From Delphinus delphis (lineage: Eukaryota > Chordata > Mammalia > Artiodactyla > Delphinidae), in NCBI RefSeq assembly GCF_949987515.2, contig NC_082687.1:117471838-117535837 (forward strand): a stretch of 64,000 bases of DNA, given 5' to 3'. Shown here piece after piece: positions 1 through 12,785 of this stretch. The translations under genes were made by a program, and so were the position numbers. Position 1 is the stretch's first letter, and each line of letters opens with the position of its first letter. The notes below the pieces were generated by a model. That model had not been told where the DNA came from. It was given only the letters and a program-made list of their open reading frames with translations, and made no database searches.

Positions 1-172
1 TAACCTCCACAATCATTATATAGAACATTTTCATCACTCCAGAAAATCCTGTCATGTCCCTTTACTGTCCCCAACCCTGGGTCCCAGGAAATCATTGATC
101 TCATTCTACAGTTTATGTGAATGGTCTCTTACAATAGACATTCTCTGTGTTTGGCTTCCTTTGCTAGGCATA
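1..172 (-). repeat. Old L1 LINE fragment (3' region, antisense)
   Basis: The + strand reads like the complement of a mammalian L1M 3' untranslated region: phrases such as TATAGAACATTTTCATCACTCC and a later TTTGGCTTCC...GCATAAT are typical of that family. It lies in a USP53 intron and is heavily diverged. It is cut off at about 172 by the poly-T of a retrocopy. Family assignment is from memory of the consensus. Confidence 0.6.
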
Positions 173-177
173 ATATC

Positions 178-755
178 TTTTTTTTTTTTATTTCAAGATA
201 CTTTATTTATTTATTTTAAAACAGGTCACAACACTAAGCTTCTGGCCCATTCTGCCAATGCACAAGCTACAAATGCTTGCTCAGCAGTTGAGGGGCACAC
301 TTTAGTAGCATGTTTGAAAAGTGAATAAAAATCCATGTAAAACAAATGTTCAAATAGTTTCCATAGGAACACGGATAAGTGTGACCCCATCACCTAGTCT
401 TACACATTGTTGCATCTGTGCCAACCCTATTTACATAGACATCTCAAAACTGGCAGAAATTAAGTTAAATGGTCCCCCCCAAACCCTTAAATCAAGCTAA
501 ACTCGCAGTTAACAGCTACAAGAATGGTATCTACACATTAATATGAGCTGAAGCACAGGCTTCTGGGTGCTGTTTCATTCCACTCTCCCAAGCACAGGAC
601 ACAGGCAGAGTGCCAACATCCTGCTCCTCTACTCCGAGTGGGAAGTCGTGGTTCTGGATTTGCTGCATCAGTTGCCATGTTGGCCCTGACGTCACATAGT
701 AGATGGTCAGTCTCTGGAATCCATTGAAAGTAGAAGCAGCAGCGGCTGCCATCCA
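178..755 (-). pseudogene. Processed retrocopy (3' end of an unidentified mRNA)
   Basis: Read on the - strand this stretch ends with overlapping AATAAA signals (complement at about 203-216), then about 13 bases, then a poly-A tract (poly-T on + at 178-189). That is the signature of a reverse-transcribed mRNA tail. Upstream lies an open stretch of 73 codons (752-531) beginning with an alanine run and ending at a TAG. The remaining 330 bases look like 3' UTR. I do not recognise the parent gene and cannot tell whether the open stretch is the true reading frame. It sits between two L1 fragments in a USP53 intron. Confidence 0.6.
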
Positions 756-761
756 GTCATC

Positions 762-870
762 ATACGGCCATCCAGTTGTTCCAGCACCATTTGTTGAATA
801 GACTCTTATATTTCCCCATTAAATTGCTTGAAGTCTTTGTCAAAAGTCAGTCAACATGTATGAACAAAGC
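762..870 (-). repeat. Old L1 ORF2 fragment (antisense)
   Basis: The + strand phrase CCAGTTGTTCCAGCACCATT followed by TTGTTGAATAGACT and a pyrimidine-rich stretch is the complement of the conserved 'NKWCWE'-coding part of mammalian L1 ORF2. It is a short, diverged piece. Confidence 0.6.
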
Positions 871-1133
871 CTTTAAAATTTTGATAATCTAGATCTTGAT
901 ATAGAAAGTGTACAATCTTGCCCATCAGTTTTTTAATGATAATGTTTATATGATTTTTATCTAGACTAGTTACTAAATAAAATTAATCATATAGTGTGAT
1001 GAACAGTTGAACTGCTAGTGTCTGAGTGTCTTTAAAATTTTTTAATATACAAAGTAATTCAGTCTCTGCCTTTTCATGTAACACATTGATTACAAGGTTT
1101 TGTTTTGTTTCTATTCATTTGTAATTTTTTAAG

Positions 1134-1296
1134 GTTGGAACTAGATGGAAAGATGTGGTCTCCAAGTGTATCCGATGCCACTTCCAACCACTGCTTTTGT
1201 TTTACGCAAACCCAGATGGCACAGCAGTTTCCACTGAAGATGCGCTCAGGCAGGTCATCAACTGGTCACCTCATAAATCCGTTGCAGAAAATATAG
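1134..1296 (+). CDS. USP53: USP53 exon: end of the USP catalytic-like domain
   Basis: This is the first USP53 coding exon visible in the window. It follows an acceptor TTTTTTAAG and ends at the donor G|GTAATT. It is read from the first base (phase 0) and leaves one base over. The peptide starts [12 protein letters not shown] and contains [16 protein letters not shown], which is the C-terminal edge of the peptidase fold in the USP53/USP54 pair. USP53 is a ubiquitin-peptidase-family protein of tight junctions. It was long called catalytically inactive, although deubiquitinase activity has been reported more recently. The catalytic Cys region lies upstream of the window. The start at 1134 rather than 1145 is chosen because it keeps the expected WKDVV context in frame. 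Confidence 0.9.
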
Positions 1297-1791
1297 GTAA
1301 TTGTTTAAAAGTTCTTTTCAGTGTTTTTCTGTTATCACAATCACACTAGGAATACTAATATACTGAATATGAAATGAATGTTGAGGATAATTTCAAAATT
1401 TAGTTTCAGTAAAGTGGAGTTCAGGAAAATTCTAATACTTAGAATTAGTCTTTATAAAGAAACCTTTCCTCCTCTGTGGCCTCAGAAGCACCTTCAGCAG
1501 CCACCCACGACTATGGTCACACAAACACAGGAGGGGATACTTGGCTGGTAGCTCTTACTAGCAGTAAATATTGAGATTTAAAGTGAGTTAGTACACTGGA
1601 AAAGTCCAAAGCAGCGAGGCCATTTTTGAATGCCCTACAAAGCATGTAGAAGTCCTTAAAAGATGTCAGTCCTCTAAGTTTTTAAGTAATTTTCTCTATA
1701 TCATTAAAAATGTCTGAAAAGATGATTCAAATATCTCTTCTGCTGGTGGAGAGGAGGAAGGGGATTATACAGTTTTGTTGGTCTTTTTAAG

Positions 1792-1944
1792 GATGTGAAA
1801 AGTCCTCAATTCATAAGTCGGAGAATTCAAAAGAAAATGGATTTGGTGATCAGACAAAACAGAGAGAAAATCAAAAATTTCAAGCAGATAGTATTTCATC
1901 ATTTAATCGGAGCCACATTCAAACAAGTGGCAGTAGAGGAACAG
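1792..1944 (+). CDS. USP53: USP53 exon: start of the post-catalytic region
   Basis: Acceptor CTTTTTAAG, donor ACAG|GTATGT, 153 bp. The single base carried over from the previous exon completes a Gly codon, and the frame then reads [20 protein letters not shown] and on through a polar, Ser/Asn/Gln-rich linker. It ends with one base over. The low-complexity hydrophilic composition agrees with the disordered region that follows the peptidase domain in USP53. Confidence 0.9.
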
Positions 1945-2814
1945 GTATGTATTTAAATTGTCATTTTTACATCGTCCTTGAATAGTTAAGCTTCCCCCTC
2001 TCTTCATAGTTAAGCTTCCCTCTTTCTTCACTTACTGAATCTGTAATTCTTGGTAAGGACCAAGAGGAGAGTCCTTAACTAGCTTTCCTTGGCCATGAAG
2101 AGAAAATAAAAAGTAGAAACAAAATTTTGTATTTGGACTTAAGCATTTCTCCGAGACCTATAGTTTTATTTGAACAGTTTGACGTGACTAGTGTTTGAGT
2201 TTCTCCATTCACTCAAGGCTGTACGTAATAGGGTGGAGGCAACCTGGACTGTCACCAGAGAAAGCTATGATATGGCCTTTCCTTCAAGGAGTTAATTGTT
2301 AACTTGTAGAGGAAAAACATTCAGCTAATAATTTGGCTCATATGCCAAAATTAAATGTAGTATTAGTGAATGCAACAATAGTTTGAAGTTACTATAGTTG
2401 TAGTTTATTTTTAACCTCATTTTTATTCAACTGTCTCTTGTTATTATCATTCCACAGCTTTAATTTTCACAATCCAAGATCTGTGATTAGGGTCCAACAT
2501 GAAACAATCACAGCATGATGTACAGTTATGGTTTAGAAATATGCAAAACTCTAAGTGGGTGGATGTTGAGGATGATTTTGTAAGGAACTTTTAAATATAT
2601 TAATGAAATAATGTCTAACCCTAAAAGTAACCCATTTAATCAAGGGTGATAAGATTCAGCATTAACAATTACCATTTACGATAAATGCTTTTAAAAGTTC
2701 TTAATGGAACTTTTTCCATTTTATGTATTATTGATACTTTTATATTAAGCCATTATCTATTTTTCAAAGATACCTACTTTTACTAGAAACTGTATGTGTT
2801 TAAGAACACAAACA

Positions 2815-3030
2815 TTGGAGCCAGGCAATTTGTGTTAATAATCCTGGTTCTACACGTACAAGCTATGTGAACTTGGGCGAGTTCTTAACTTCTCTATGCC
2901 TCTGTTTCCGAATCCAAAATGAAGATAGTAATTGTACCCACCTCAGAGAAGTATTGATAAATGAGTTTAGACACTTAGAATAGCGCCTGACACATACTAA
3001 CCACTCAGTTACCTTTAGCTCTCATTATTT
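2815..3030 (+). repeat. MIR SINE
   Basis: Shows the MIR core: a 'gttctac...tgtgaacttgggcgagt' run, then 'cttctctatgcctctgtttcc', then a tail with 'gcgcctgacacata'. It is diverged as expected for this mammal-wide element and lies in an intron of USP53. Confidence 0.75.
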
Positions 3031-3286
3031 CAAGAAAAGTTCTCTTGTTTTCCTTTACATTCGCTGTAGAGCTATACATGAAGTTTTAAAACACAGCTTG
3101 CATCTCTAGTGTCAGCATAAATCACATTGAGTTTTTAGTTAAGCATAAAAATGATTTCATTGTATAGTTTAATCTGTATTTTGTTAATATATAGCATCTT
3201 AAATTTTAATATAGTTCAATTTGTACTTTTATTGAGCAATTTGAAAAATGATCTGTATCATTATTAAAGAATGGTTTCTTTTACAG

Positions 3287-3433
3287 TTAAGTCAAGTCAC
3301 AATGATCAAAGGGAAAAAATAAAAGACATTTCCAGAGAATGTGCTCTAAAAGCCATTGAACAGAAAAACTTACTTTCCTCACAAAGGAAAGATTTGGAAA
3401 GGGGACAAAGAAAAGATTTGGGCAGACATAGAG
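3287..3433 (+). CDS. USP53: USP53 exon: charged Lys/Arg-rich segment
   Basis: Acceptor TTCTTTTACAG, donor GAG|GTAACT, 147 bp, phase 1 to phase 1. The peptide runs [19 protein letters not shown], then a Lys/Gln-rich helix-like stretch with two KDL repeats ([16 protein letters not shown]). The pattern of alternating charges suggests a coiled or helical segment. Joining to the exon at 4384 restores an Asp codon and the sequence [12 protein letters not shown], which confirms both junctions. Confidence 0.92.
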
Positions 3434-3839
3434 GTAACTTAAGAACTTACAGCATTCATTGGAAAAGGGGCAGCTAAAATCTTATTTTAAAGCTAAGTTT
3501 TATAATTGAATACAATTTAATTAATTTCTTTATATATTATATATATTTATTTAGATATTATGTATCTTAGTATGATTTCTTTAATATACCTATTAAACCT
3601 ATAAATGTAAAGTTTTCCTAGTTCTTATTCAATTCTAGCCTGGAATACTTGTGTTTTTTATGTTTCAACTTTACTTTTAACTATAAATTCAATTCACCCG
3701 TGTGGTACATTCGAATAATAAGGAAGGTTATAAAATTAAGTGAAAAGAACTTCTTTTCCTGCAACCCTTGACCTTCACTCTGTTCCACTGTTAATAGTTT
3801 CCAGTTCATTATGGGCACGTCTTACTTTTTATGGTTTTA

Positions 3840-4090
3840 TGCTCTTTTCTTTATGAACATAGTATAATTTAACTGATATTGCTAGACTTTAGAACTTGAT
3901 TTAAGATTCTTGCTGCAGTGAAATCCTTTCACAGGTACTTTTTGCATACAGCCATTAGCATAAAATTCTTTCAGAATAATTGCTGGGTTTAGGGTATGTT
4001 TATTTATTTTCAACTTTGGTAGGTGTGGCTCAGTTGTCCTCCTAAAATACTTGACAGTCTGCACTCCCACCAACAGTGATTAGATGTCTG
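3840..4090 (-). repeat. Probable old L1 fragment (antisense)
   Basis: Contains 'ctgcactcccaccaacagtg', a phrase typical of the complement of L1 ORF2/3' regions, preceded by a T-rich tract. Flanking similarity is weak, so the boundaries are approximate. Confidence 0.4.
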
Positions 4091-4383
4091 TTTCCAGCAG
4101 CAATTGGTTTAATAAATTTTAAACCTTTACCAATATAATAAGTGGGAAATATTTTTATTTTTATGGTTTTTATTAATTATGAATGAGATAGAATAGTTTT
4201 TTAAAATTGCTGTAATTATCTTATCATCTACTTTAGAGATCATTTTTTAAAATAATTATATAACCATTTATTTTATGATTTACTTATTACTGTTTAACAT
4301 TTCTTCTCAAACAAGGTATTTGGCTTGTGACTAAAACATGGCTCTGAAGAGTAGCTCATTTGTATTTTTATTTATTTTTAAAG

Positions 4384-5122
4384 ATTTGGTTAATGAAGAC
4401 CTTCCACATTTCAAGTCTGGATCACCTCCTGCCCCAAATGGCTTTAGACAATATGGGAATCCACATCTATATCATAGTCAAGGAAAAGGACCGTGTAAGC
4501 ATGACCGAATTGCCCATCAGAGTCGAGCTTCTGCACAAACATTAAGTTCAAGTAAATCCCAGATTCTTGCTTCAGGAGAGAAAATAACTGGCAAATTTAA
4601 GAGTGACAGTGGTACTGGATATGATACAGACAGTAGCCAAGATTCTAGGGATAAAGGAAGCAGCTGTAATGGCAGCACTAAAAGCCGAAATCGAGGTTGG
4701 AAACCTATGAGAGAAACATTAAATGTCGATAGTATTTTTAATGAAAGTGAAAAAAGGCAGCATAGTCCAAGACATAAATCAAATATTAGTAACAAATCTA
4801 AATGTAGCAAAGATCAGAGTTTTAACAGTTGTCCAAAAGAGAATCCAAAGCAAAAATGTTTAATGACTATATATGAAGATGAAATGAAGCAGGAAACAGG
4901 AAGCAGGAGTTCCCTTGAATTTAATGGAAAAGGAGCAGAAAAAAATAAAGCCCTCAAAGAAACTAAAGTTCATGGTGACAATTGGCAGATGCAAAGGACA
5001 GAGTCTGGATATGAAAGCAGTGATCATATCAGTAATGGCTCTGCTAATTTGGAGTCACCTGTTATCGATGGAAATGGTACAGTGATGGATATCAGTGGTG
5101 TTAAAGAAACCGCATCCTTCAG
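4384..5122 (+). CDS. USP53: USP53 large internal exon: Ser/Lys-rich disordered region
   Basis: At 739 bp this is the largest internal exon. Acceptor TTTTTAAAG, donor TTCAG|GTAATA; it enters in phase 1 and leaves in phase 2. The open frame extends further 5' to an ATG at 4338, but that lies in the intron. The peptide is hydrophilic, with an [10 protein letters not shown] patch, [19 protein letters not shown], then [18 protein letters not shown] later run holds [12 protein letters not shown] and [15 protein letters not shown]. The repeated 'GY(D/E)(T/S)SS'-like clusters are plausible phosphorylation sites, which is inference. No domain fold is apparent. Confidence 0.95.
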
Positions 5123-5919
5123 GTAATACACAAGTTATGTGAATAATTTCCCCCCACCATTCTCTCTTTTTAGTTATTTGAAGTAACTTTCAAAGGTTGG
5201 GGTCAGTTAAATGAAAAGGAAAGAGCTTGAGCTCAGAGTATCCTGGGATATTGCAGGTTATTTGATATATCAAGTTTCTATTTTTAATAGTTATTTCTTG
5301 ATTCCAAAAATAACAACTGTTTATTTTGGGGAAGTTTAGAAAGTAAAATACATTATCATTGTTGCCACTAAAACCTATTGATGTATATATACTACAGGTT
5401 TTAAACCATAGATTTAAATTGGTGTATCTCAGTCATTAAGCTAATTGTTTAATTCTTCAACCTAGTTAATATTCATTATCCCATTTCTAACATTTGTAAC
5501 TCAGAACTGGGGTTATTTTCTTCTGTCACAACCCAGTTCCATGAAAGAGATATTTTTCCTTTAGCAAGTATTAAAGAATACAGCCAAATAACTAAGTTTG
5601 TATTCAATTAATTCTTAATTAATTCTGAAATCATTTATTATATTACTGTTAGCAGTCTATTTGCAGTTCTTTGTGTAACCTCTAAAACATGTCCGCCACT
5701 TAGGTCAATTTAGCCACTATTTCTGCTCTTACTCGATCTAAAGCATCTTAATTTGATGTTAGCTGGTGTTTTATTACATTCATTGTTGAAAAGCCAGAAA
5801 AAGCGACCGCTCATGTTTTACCGAAATAATCACTGTAATAAAGACTTGGGAAGCTTTTTTACTTTGCAGGGTAATTTCATAATACTTCTTCGAAAGGGGT
5901 AGCCTAGGGTATTAGAAAG

Positions 5920-6115
5920 ATCAGAACTTTGTAATCAGATAGGCTTGGATTTTAATTATTGGGCAAATTAATTTGACTTTCACAGCCTTAATCTCCTATT
6001 GAAAAATGAGGATAACAACTCCTTTTAAGTATTTTAAGTTGTGAGATGTAGATTAATAATGTACATTAATCCCCTAGAACAGCACATGGTATATAATAAT
6101 TGTTTAGCAAATGTT
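5920..6115 (+). repeat. MIR SINE
   Basis: Diverged MIR-like block: 'gggcaaattaatttgactttcacagcc', 'ctcctattgaaaaatgaggataa', then 'cctagaacagcacatggtat' and 'agcaaatgttatttc'. Assigned by its order of conserved phrases. Confidence 0.6.
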
Positions 6116-6199
6116 ATTTCCTTTCTTTTTCTTGGGGTAAACTAAATAATAATCCATTATAGCTGATGTGTTTGGTGTGTGTTTTATTCTATTCTCTAG

Positions 6200-6276
6200 C
6201 AACCAGATTAAGACAAGCAATCTAAACATAGATCGTATGAACTGTACCTCCCAACAGAGCAAAAACTACTTGGAAG
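6200..6276 (+). CDS. USP53: USP53 short internal exon
   Basis: 77 bp between acceptor TTCTCTAG and donor GAAG|GTAAAA. It completes a Ser codon (phase 2 in) and leaves one base over. The peptide NQIKTSNLNIDRMNCTSQQS aligns in order with the human protein as I recall it. The frame is right only if the exon at 20263 follows, giving [12 protein letters not shown]. It precedes a 14-kb intron. Confidence 0.88.
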
Positions 6277-7649
6277 GTAAAAATTTTATTTAAATATATT
6301 ATCATAGTAGCAGTAAAGAATAAATCATGGTATTACGAGTAAAGAAGCTAAGGACAGTCCTGTCACTGATAAGTTTATGAGTAATGAGGATGGAAGCTGG
6401 GAGAGTTTATGCTTGAAGTCTTAAAAGATGGGAATAGCTATTTCAGGGAATAGGAAAAAGGGAAAGTGTGTCAGTCAGGCTAGGCTAGGTTCTGCGCTGT
6501 GCAGTGGTAACAACTTGAAAATCTCCATGTCTTAGTACAAGATTGTTTCTTGCTCACAGCACGTGTCCTGTGAATGTCAGCATGAAGTCTCTTCCTAGTA
6601 ATCACTCAGGGCCTGAGGCTAATGGGACTCCATCTCTACCAGTACTTCTTTGATCATTGCAGTACTGGGGGGAGAGGAGATTGAAGGGGACACACATAGT
6701 GAATCACATGTAAGCTCTTAAAACTTTCAACCCAGAAGTGATAAATGTGCTTCCACTCACATCTGACTGGCCAAGGCAAGTCTTAACAGCCAGGCCTAAT
6801 TTCAAAGAGGGTGGAAAAGGGTAATTTGCTGGTGCACTGCAATATGTATGAACGGTCCTAATGTCTACCACAGGCGTTAAGGACAGATAGAAAAATTGAT
6901 AAACAGCCTGCTAGAAAAGTTCACTTCGGAAACAGTAAATATGTAATGGTGTGACATTATTATAGGCGATTTGTTAGCAACACATAGAGGCCCAGAAGCA
7001 AAGAAAACTAGATGTTTGTCTACAGAATTCGGCATTGTTACTGAGAGGTTATACCTGAAGGATTTGGGGAACAGGGATCAAGGAAAATGATGAGCAAGGG
7101 GATTACTGAGGTTGGAATCAAAGTCATTGTCTTCAAATTTTAGAATTCAGAGGGTTAGAAGGGCTATAGTTTTTCACGATAAAAAATAGCCACGAAGAAC
7201 ACATTTTAAAGTTTGTTTTTAGTCTTTATCATCCTTAAGGCTTTTGTGGAGATTATTTTTCAGGTTGCAGATATTGAATATGATTAAATGTTTAATTATT
7301 TTGTTTTCATCAAATGGTATAATATCAGAAGGAAACACTTATATTAAGGAAATAACCTTCCTTTCCCATATAAAATGTCTCGCCTGTTTAAAAAATCTGA
7401 TAAAAGTCTGGTAACCAAGTATTACAGGAAACAGTAAAAGGCTGGCCAGAAATCAACAGCAGAAGTCAGTAAAAACTGAACAATAACTGCAAGTTCAGTG
7501 CTCTTTATAAAATGATGCTTGCTTCCTGATATTAATAAAAACACAAGGTCATAGAAATTTCGATGGTTAGGAGTGCATTGCTATAATAGCTTTGTTCTGG
7601 GTTTCCCCACTTAATATGAAATAGTATGTATGTAGCCAATTAAAACTAA

Positions 7650-8402
7650 TTTTTTTTATTGTGGTAAAATATACACCACAGAATTTGTCATTCTAACCAT
7701 TTTTAAGTTACCATTGTCTGATATTAAGTACATGTGCATTGTTTTGCCACCATCACTACCATCTATCTTCATAATTCTTTCATCTTCTCAAATTGAAACT
7801 GTACCCATTAAACAACTCCCCATTCCCCCCTCCCCTGGCCCCTGCAACCTCCATTCTACTTTCTGTCTCTTTGAATTTGACTACTCTGGGTACCTCATAT
7901 AAGTGGAGTCATGCAGGGTTTGTCTTTTTGTGACTGGCTTATTTCACTTAGCACAACGTCTTCAGAGTTCATCCATGTATCAGAATTTCATTCCTTTTAA
8001 GGCTGAATAATATTGCATTATATGATGTAACACATTTTGTTTATCCATTCATCTGTTGATGGACATTTGGGTTGATTCTACCTTTTGGCTATTGTATATA
8101 ATGCCCCTGTGTATATTAGTGTACAAATATCTGAAGTCCCTGCTTTCAGTTCTTTTGAGTATATACCCAGAAGCACAATTGCTGGATCCTGTGGCAATTC
8201 TCTGTTTAGTTTTTTGAGGAACCACCATTCTGTTTTCCACAGCAGCTGCACTATTTTACATTCCCACCAGCAGTGCAGAGGTTCCAAGTTCTTCATATCC
8301 TCACCAATACTTGTTATTTTCTGGGGTTTTTTTTTGGAGAATTGCCATCCTAATGGGTGTGAAGTGGTATCTTGTTATGGTTTTATGTACCCCACGTTTT
8401 AT
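7650..8402 (-). repeat. L1M LINE 3' half (antisense)
   Basis: The + strand follows the complement of a mammalian L1 in order: a TATTGTGGTAAAATATAC 3' UTR motif, a C-rich block near 7825-7850, 'ttgatggacatttgggttga', the 'gagtatatacccagaag' block, and 'cattcccaccagcagtgcag'. Frames are broken throughout. Confidence 0.8.
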
Positions 8403-8889
8403 TTAACTACATAAATTGCATTACATTAAAATTATTTCTTGTTTAATAAACTTCAAAGCCTACCATATTTCTTTAAGCTAGTGTTTGCTTAGGGAAACTT
8501 TATTAATGTTCATGCCTTATGGTATCTGTATGTGCATTTCCCTCCCCTAGTCTTTGAGAACATGTTAAAGTGGGTATAGGAATTTTTTTTCCAAGCTAAA
8601 AACTGGCCCTGCGTGGATTTTTTCCTTTTTTTCAGTAAGGCACAGTTTAATTTTTTGTGGCTTGGTATGATTTTCTTGGATTTCTCCTACTTCTTAATTA
8701 TAAAATGGGGGTACACTTACATTATTGACCTGAAGAATGACTTTCTATCCATAGGTAAAAGACTTTTACAAAGTTAAGAAACCTTAGAAAATTTTTTATT
8801 TTCTAAAATTTTTATTTTATTTTTATTTTTTTATTTTCATACTTTGTTTGACATTTAAGTCAGCTTTCAATATTAGTCTGTACAAGTTT

Positions 8890-10750
8890 ATGTGATGGTA
8901 GAGAAATTAAAATCTATAACAATGCCATTGTAATTATCTCACTGATAGTTTTTCATTGATAGAGATATTATATAGCCTATTATATTTATGGATTCTGCTG
9001 CAAACAAACATACCTACACTGCCTAAAGCTATTATTTGGGAACATTGTTGAAATTCCACAATGCCACTTAGATTATTTTAGCTCCTCTTTTAAAAATGGG
9101 TCACTAATGGGGAGAATGTCAAATGCCTTAAATTACATTCAAAACAGAAGAAATGACATGTTCAAAAGCACATGGTCAGGAGAAACTATCACATATTGGA
9201 AGGATACAGCTAGTTTGTTATATACAAGGCTGGAATGCATACCTGGAAATTGTGAGATGATGGTTAGAGGATAGAGAGAAGCCAAATCATGATGAAACTT
9301 TTATGCTATTTTTAAATCCTAAAAAGTAAATGGAAAGGCATCTAAGGACAAGGAGAGTAGCGTACTCCAGTTTGCATTTAGAAAGGACTCTTTGGTGGCA
9401 GTGTAGGGGGTGAATTTGGAGCAGTGGGAGAAAAATTATTTAGATGAATAATAGCCTAGGAGAGAAAAGATGAGGGTATAAACTAAGGCAGTATCAATGT
9501 CAAGAAAGAAGATTTGAGAGATTATAAGAATGTGTGGACAGTGGAGTCACTTTCTGTGACAGATGTGCACAGTGAGGGAAAAGGAGAAAGCTGGGGGTGG
9601 CCGTATTTGGGTATTACATAAATGGATTCACCATTTACCAAATGGAGGAATATAAGAAGAAGGGACAAATTTTGGGGGTGAGAGAGGATGGCAAATTTAT
9701 TTTTGGATTTGTTTGGTTTGTCATCTAGGTAAGTAGATTAGTTAGGAACAAATGTCTGGAATGCAGGAAAGATTATGTATTGGTAGCCATCAACATATAT
9801 GGGAATTGAATGCGGTAGACATGGACAACATCATGCAGGAAAATGGGAGATTTCAGGGAAAAAAATATAGACAAAGGAAGAAACATGGGGTTTGCTGACT
9901 AAAAGAGATGAGCTAAGAGTAGAGAGAAGGAGCAACTTTGGAAAAGAATGAGGAGTAGCTGGAAAGTATGAGAAAATACAGGAGAGGGAGTTAGCACACG
10001 GAAACTGGGAAAATGGAGAGCTTCAAAAAGAAAAGTGATCACAGATTAAGCAGAATAAGGATTAAAAAGTCCAAGTTTGGTTTAGCAGTTAGTAAGTCAT
10101 TAGTGACCTAGTAAAAGCAGTATTAGAGAAACATTAGAATAGAGGGAACATTAGAATAGAAGCAAGATTGAGGTAGAACTGAAGTGTTTAGAAGTAAAGG
10201 GTCATGATGTTTGTAACTTACTCTCAAATGGTTCAGAAAAAAAAGTGGGGTAAAGTGTTAATAATAGGTGAATCTGAGTAAAGGATATGCAGGTAGGTAT
10301 ATCTTTCAACTTCTCTGAACTTTATGAAATTATCTTCAAATTAAAAGTTTTTCAGAAAAGGTTACAGTAGAATAAAAAGTAAATAAGAGAAGTAAATAAG
10401 TGCACATGTCTGTCAAAACCCTTGCTGTGAATAGTAAAGAAGCCCTACCTAAAGGAGAAAAATGAAACCAAGAGCTTAGTTTTGCATGTATGTTACAGAG
10501 GGTAAGGAACTAATGATGTACAGAGGGTGAGAAAGGTGTGAAGATAAGAATAGACCAGAACAGTAATTAATGGAGTAAGATCTCTGGAGGTAGAGTGAGA
10601 ATGGAACTTCAAAGGAAAGCTTTGAATTAAGGGAGTAGTAGTTTTTCTGTAATGGGAGAGATAAAGGTGAGTGTTGGTACCATTCAGTGTGTATTGTGTT
10701 AGATGAGTCAGTTGAAGGAGTTCATACCTAGTGGACTCTTTTCTCTACGG
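8890..10750. other. Old interspersed repeat, family not assigned
   Basis: A purine-rich, diverged stretch with phrases such as 'agaaaggactctttggtggcagtg'. It resembles a widespread mammalian repeat that also appears at about 37540-37900 and 51390-51550 ('ggatcattctgacgctgtg'). I cannot name the family with confidence and see no coding potential. Confidence 0.35.
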
Positions 10751-12384
10751 AGTAAGGTTATCTACTGAATAAATATGTGTTTGGATATTTATAGATTGTA
10801 AATAACGGATCACAAAGGAATTATTAGGTCTTTCAAAAAACTTTTGCCATTTACTTTGGGGTCTGTAATACTTGGCTTAATCTCAGTTAATCATAGAAGT
10901 CAGGGTTAGTTCAAGCTGAGAATCTTGATCTTGCAAATGACAAGGAAGAGTGAAAGAAGTTAATCAGTGGTCAGAAAAATCTGTTAATTCCCTTAATTCT
11001 TATTGTAAAAAAATCTGTACCTCCATTATGTTAAGTGAAATATACTACCCTTAATGTTGTTAAATCCTAAAATTAGTAAATGAAAAAAATTTTACTGGAA
11101 GAGTTTATTCGTATACGTAAGTTTATTTCCTCTAAGATGTTTTTTGCAAACTTCAGAGTATATTCATTTAGAGAGTATATCTGAAGAATGAGGTACTTTT
11201 CACAGTTGGTTTTGTTTCTGTGCATACTAAATTTATTTTCTCTAAGAGTTTCATAGACCATCGAGAGGCACTTGCTGTGGCCCAGCACCACCAAATGTTT
11301 ATATGTTTTTTAAAACCATAAACTTTCAGTATTGAAATTTAATTTGTAGCAAAATAGCATTATTTGCTCTTTCTTTAAATTATAATCCCAGTGAGGAAAG
11401 AAGTTACTGACTCTTGCCTTTTTATTTTGTATCATCCCCAAGTTTAGTATCTGATAGGGTAGATTATTACATATTAAAGTATCTCTCTGTTCCTTTTGGC
11501 ATGTAGTAAATTTAGCCAGAAATATTTATATAGTTAAAGTTTTGTGATTTTTTTCTAAAATATTCAAATTTTGCTTAACTGTCTTTTTATAGTAAATCAG
11601 GTCATTGATTAGGTTATTGCTCTTGAATGTTTAGACTTTGTAATTGCAGTATTATTATTATAGTCTGAAATCTTCCGATACAACAAGAATGAGGATTACA
11701 GTGTCTAGACTAGCAGTTTGGTTTTCTTGCTATGTAAGTCTGTTTTAAATCTAGGTCACCTTTTCAGATTAAGTATATATATTTTGATTTCTTGACTATT
11801 GGGCTTTAGGTTTTTTGTATACAGTACCAAAATTAGCATTATTAATTAAAGCATCTTGCCTTGATGTTGAAGTATTTTCTGTGCCAAGTGTTAAAATCTG
11901 ACTATCTTAGATTTGCAAAGAACCTGAAGCCAAAATTCCCAGTAAAGACACATGGATGTCTATGTCAGCAGAAGAGAAAAATAACACATCTATTTTTAAG
12001 TTAGTTGGAATTCTGAAGTCAAACCACTTGGTTGAATGCCTGCCATAGTGATATTAAAATTTCAAACATATTTATAAAACCTCTGCTGCCTCCTGCTGCC
12101 CATTGCGTGGATACTTTAATAAAAGTAAAGAAATCTTTAAGAATTAAGTATTTAATTTTTTTTGTACTTGTGAATATTACACTTGAAGTTCTGGATAAGT
12201 TAAGAAGTAAATAAACATTCCAAAGTTAAAATCACAGTGGGTGGGAAATTATAATGTAACTTTAACTTACAAATTTTTCAAACTTTAAAGGTTGAAAAAT
12301 AGTCAAGATTCCTTCTGATATTACTTTTTTTTTTCTTTAGTCATAAAGTAGCTGTCAAAGAGAGAGGCTTAGTTTTTTTTTTAA

Positions 12385-12785
12385 CAACCATTTTTTAAAC
12401 TGAGGTATAATTAATTTATAATGTGTTAGTTTCAGGGGTACAGCAAAGTGATTCAGTTATACATGTATATATATATCTATTCTTTTTCAGATTCTTTTCC
12501 ATTATAGGTTATTACAAGATACTGAGTAGAGTTTCCTGTGCTGTACAGGAGGTCCTCATTGTTTATCTATTTCACGTATAGTAGTGTGTGTATGTTAATC
12601 CCAAACTCTTTAATTTACTTCCCTCCCCCACCCTCTGCTTTCCCCTTTGGCAACCATAAGTTTGTTTTCTATGTCTGTGAGTCTGTCTGTTTTGTAAATA
12701 AGTTCATTTGTATCATTTTTTTAGATTGCACATACAAGTGATATTATATGATATTTGTTTTTGTCTGTCTAACGTACTTCACTTA
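12385..12785 (-). repeat. L1 3' end (antisense, 5'-truncated)
   Basis: Complement of the cetartiodactyl L1 3' UTR: 'actgaggtataattaatttata', 'gtgttagtttcaggggtacagc', 'aagtgattcagttatacat', then a pyrimidine block near 12620 and 'tctgtctgttttgtaaataa'. The same order is seen in the L1 starting at 40010, but this copy is more diverged. Confidence 0.8.

Noticed and set aside
4338..4383. ATG at 4338 as the start of a 262-codon gene
   Set aside because: The frame continues through a good acceptor at 4383, and the sequence after it is internal USP53. The first 15 codons are intron.
8785..8807. Hairpin TTAGAAAAT...ATTTTCTAA as a terminator or small RNA
   Set aside because: A 9-bp AT-only stem in very AT-rich intron DNA is expected by chance.
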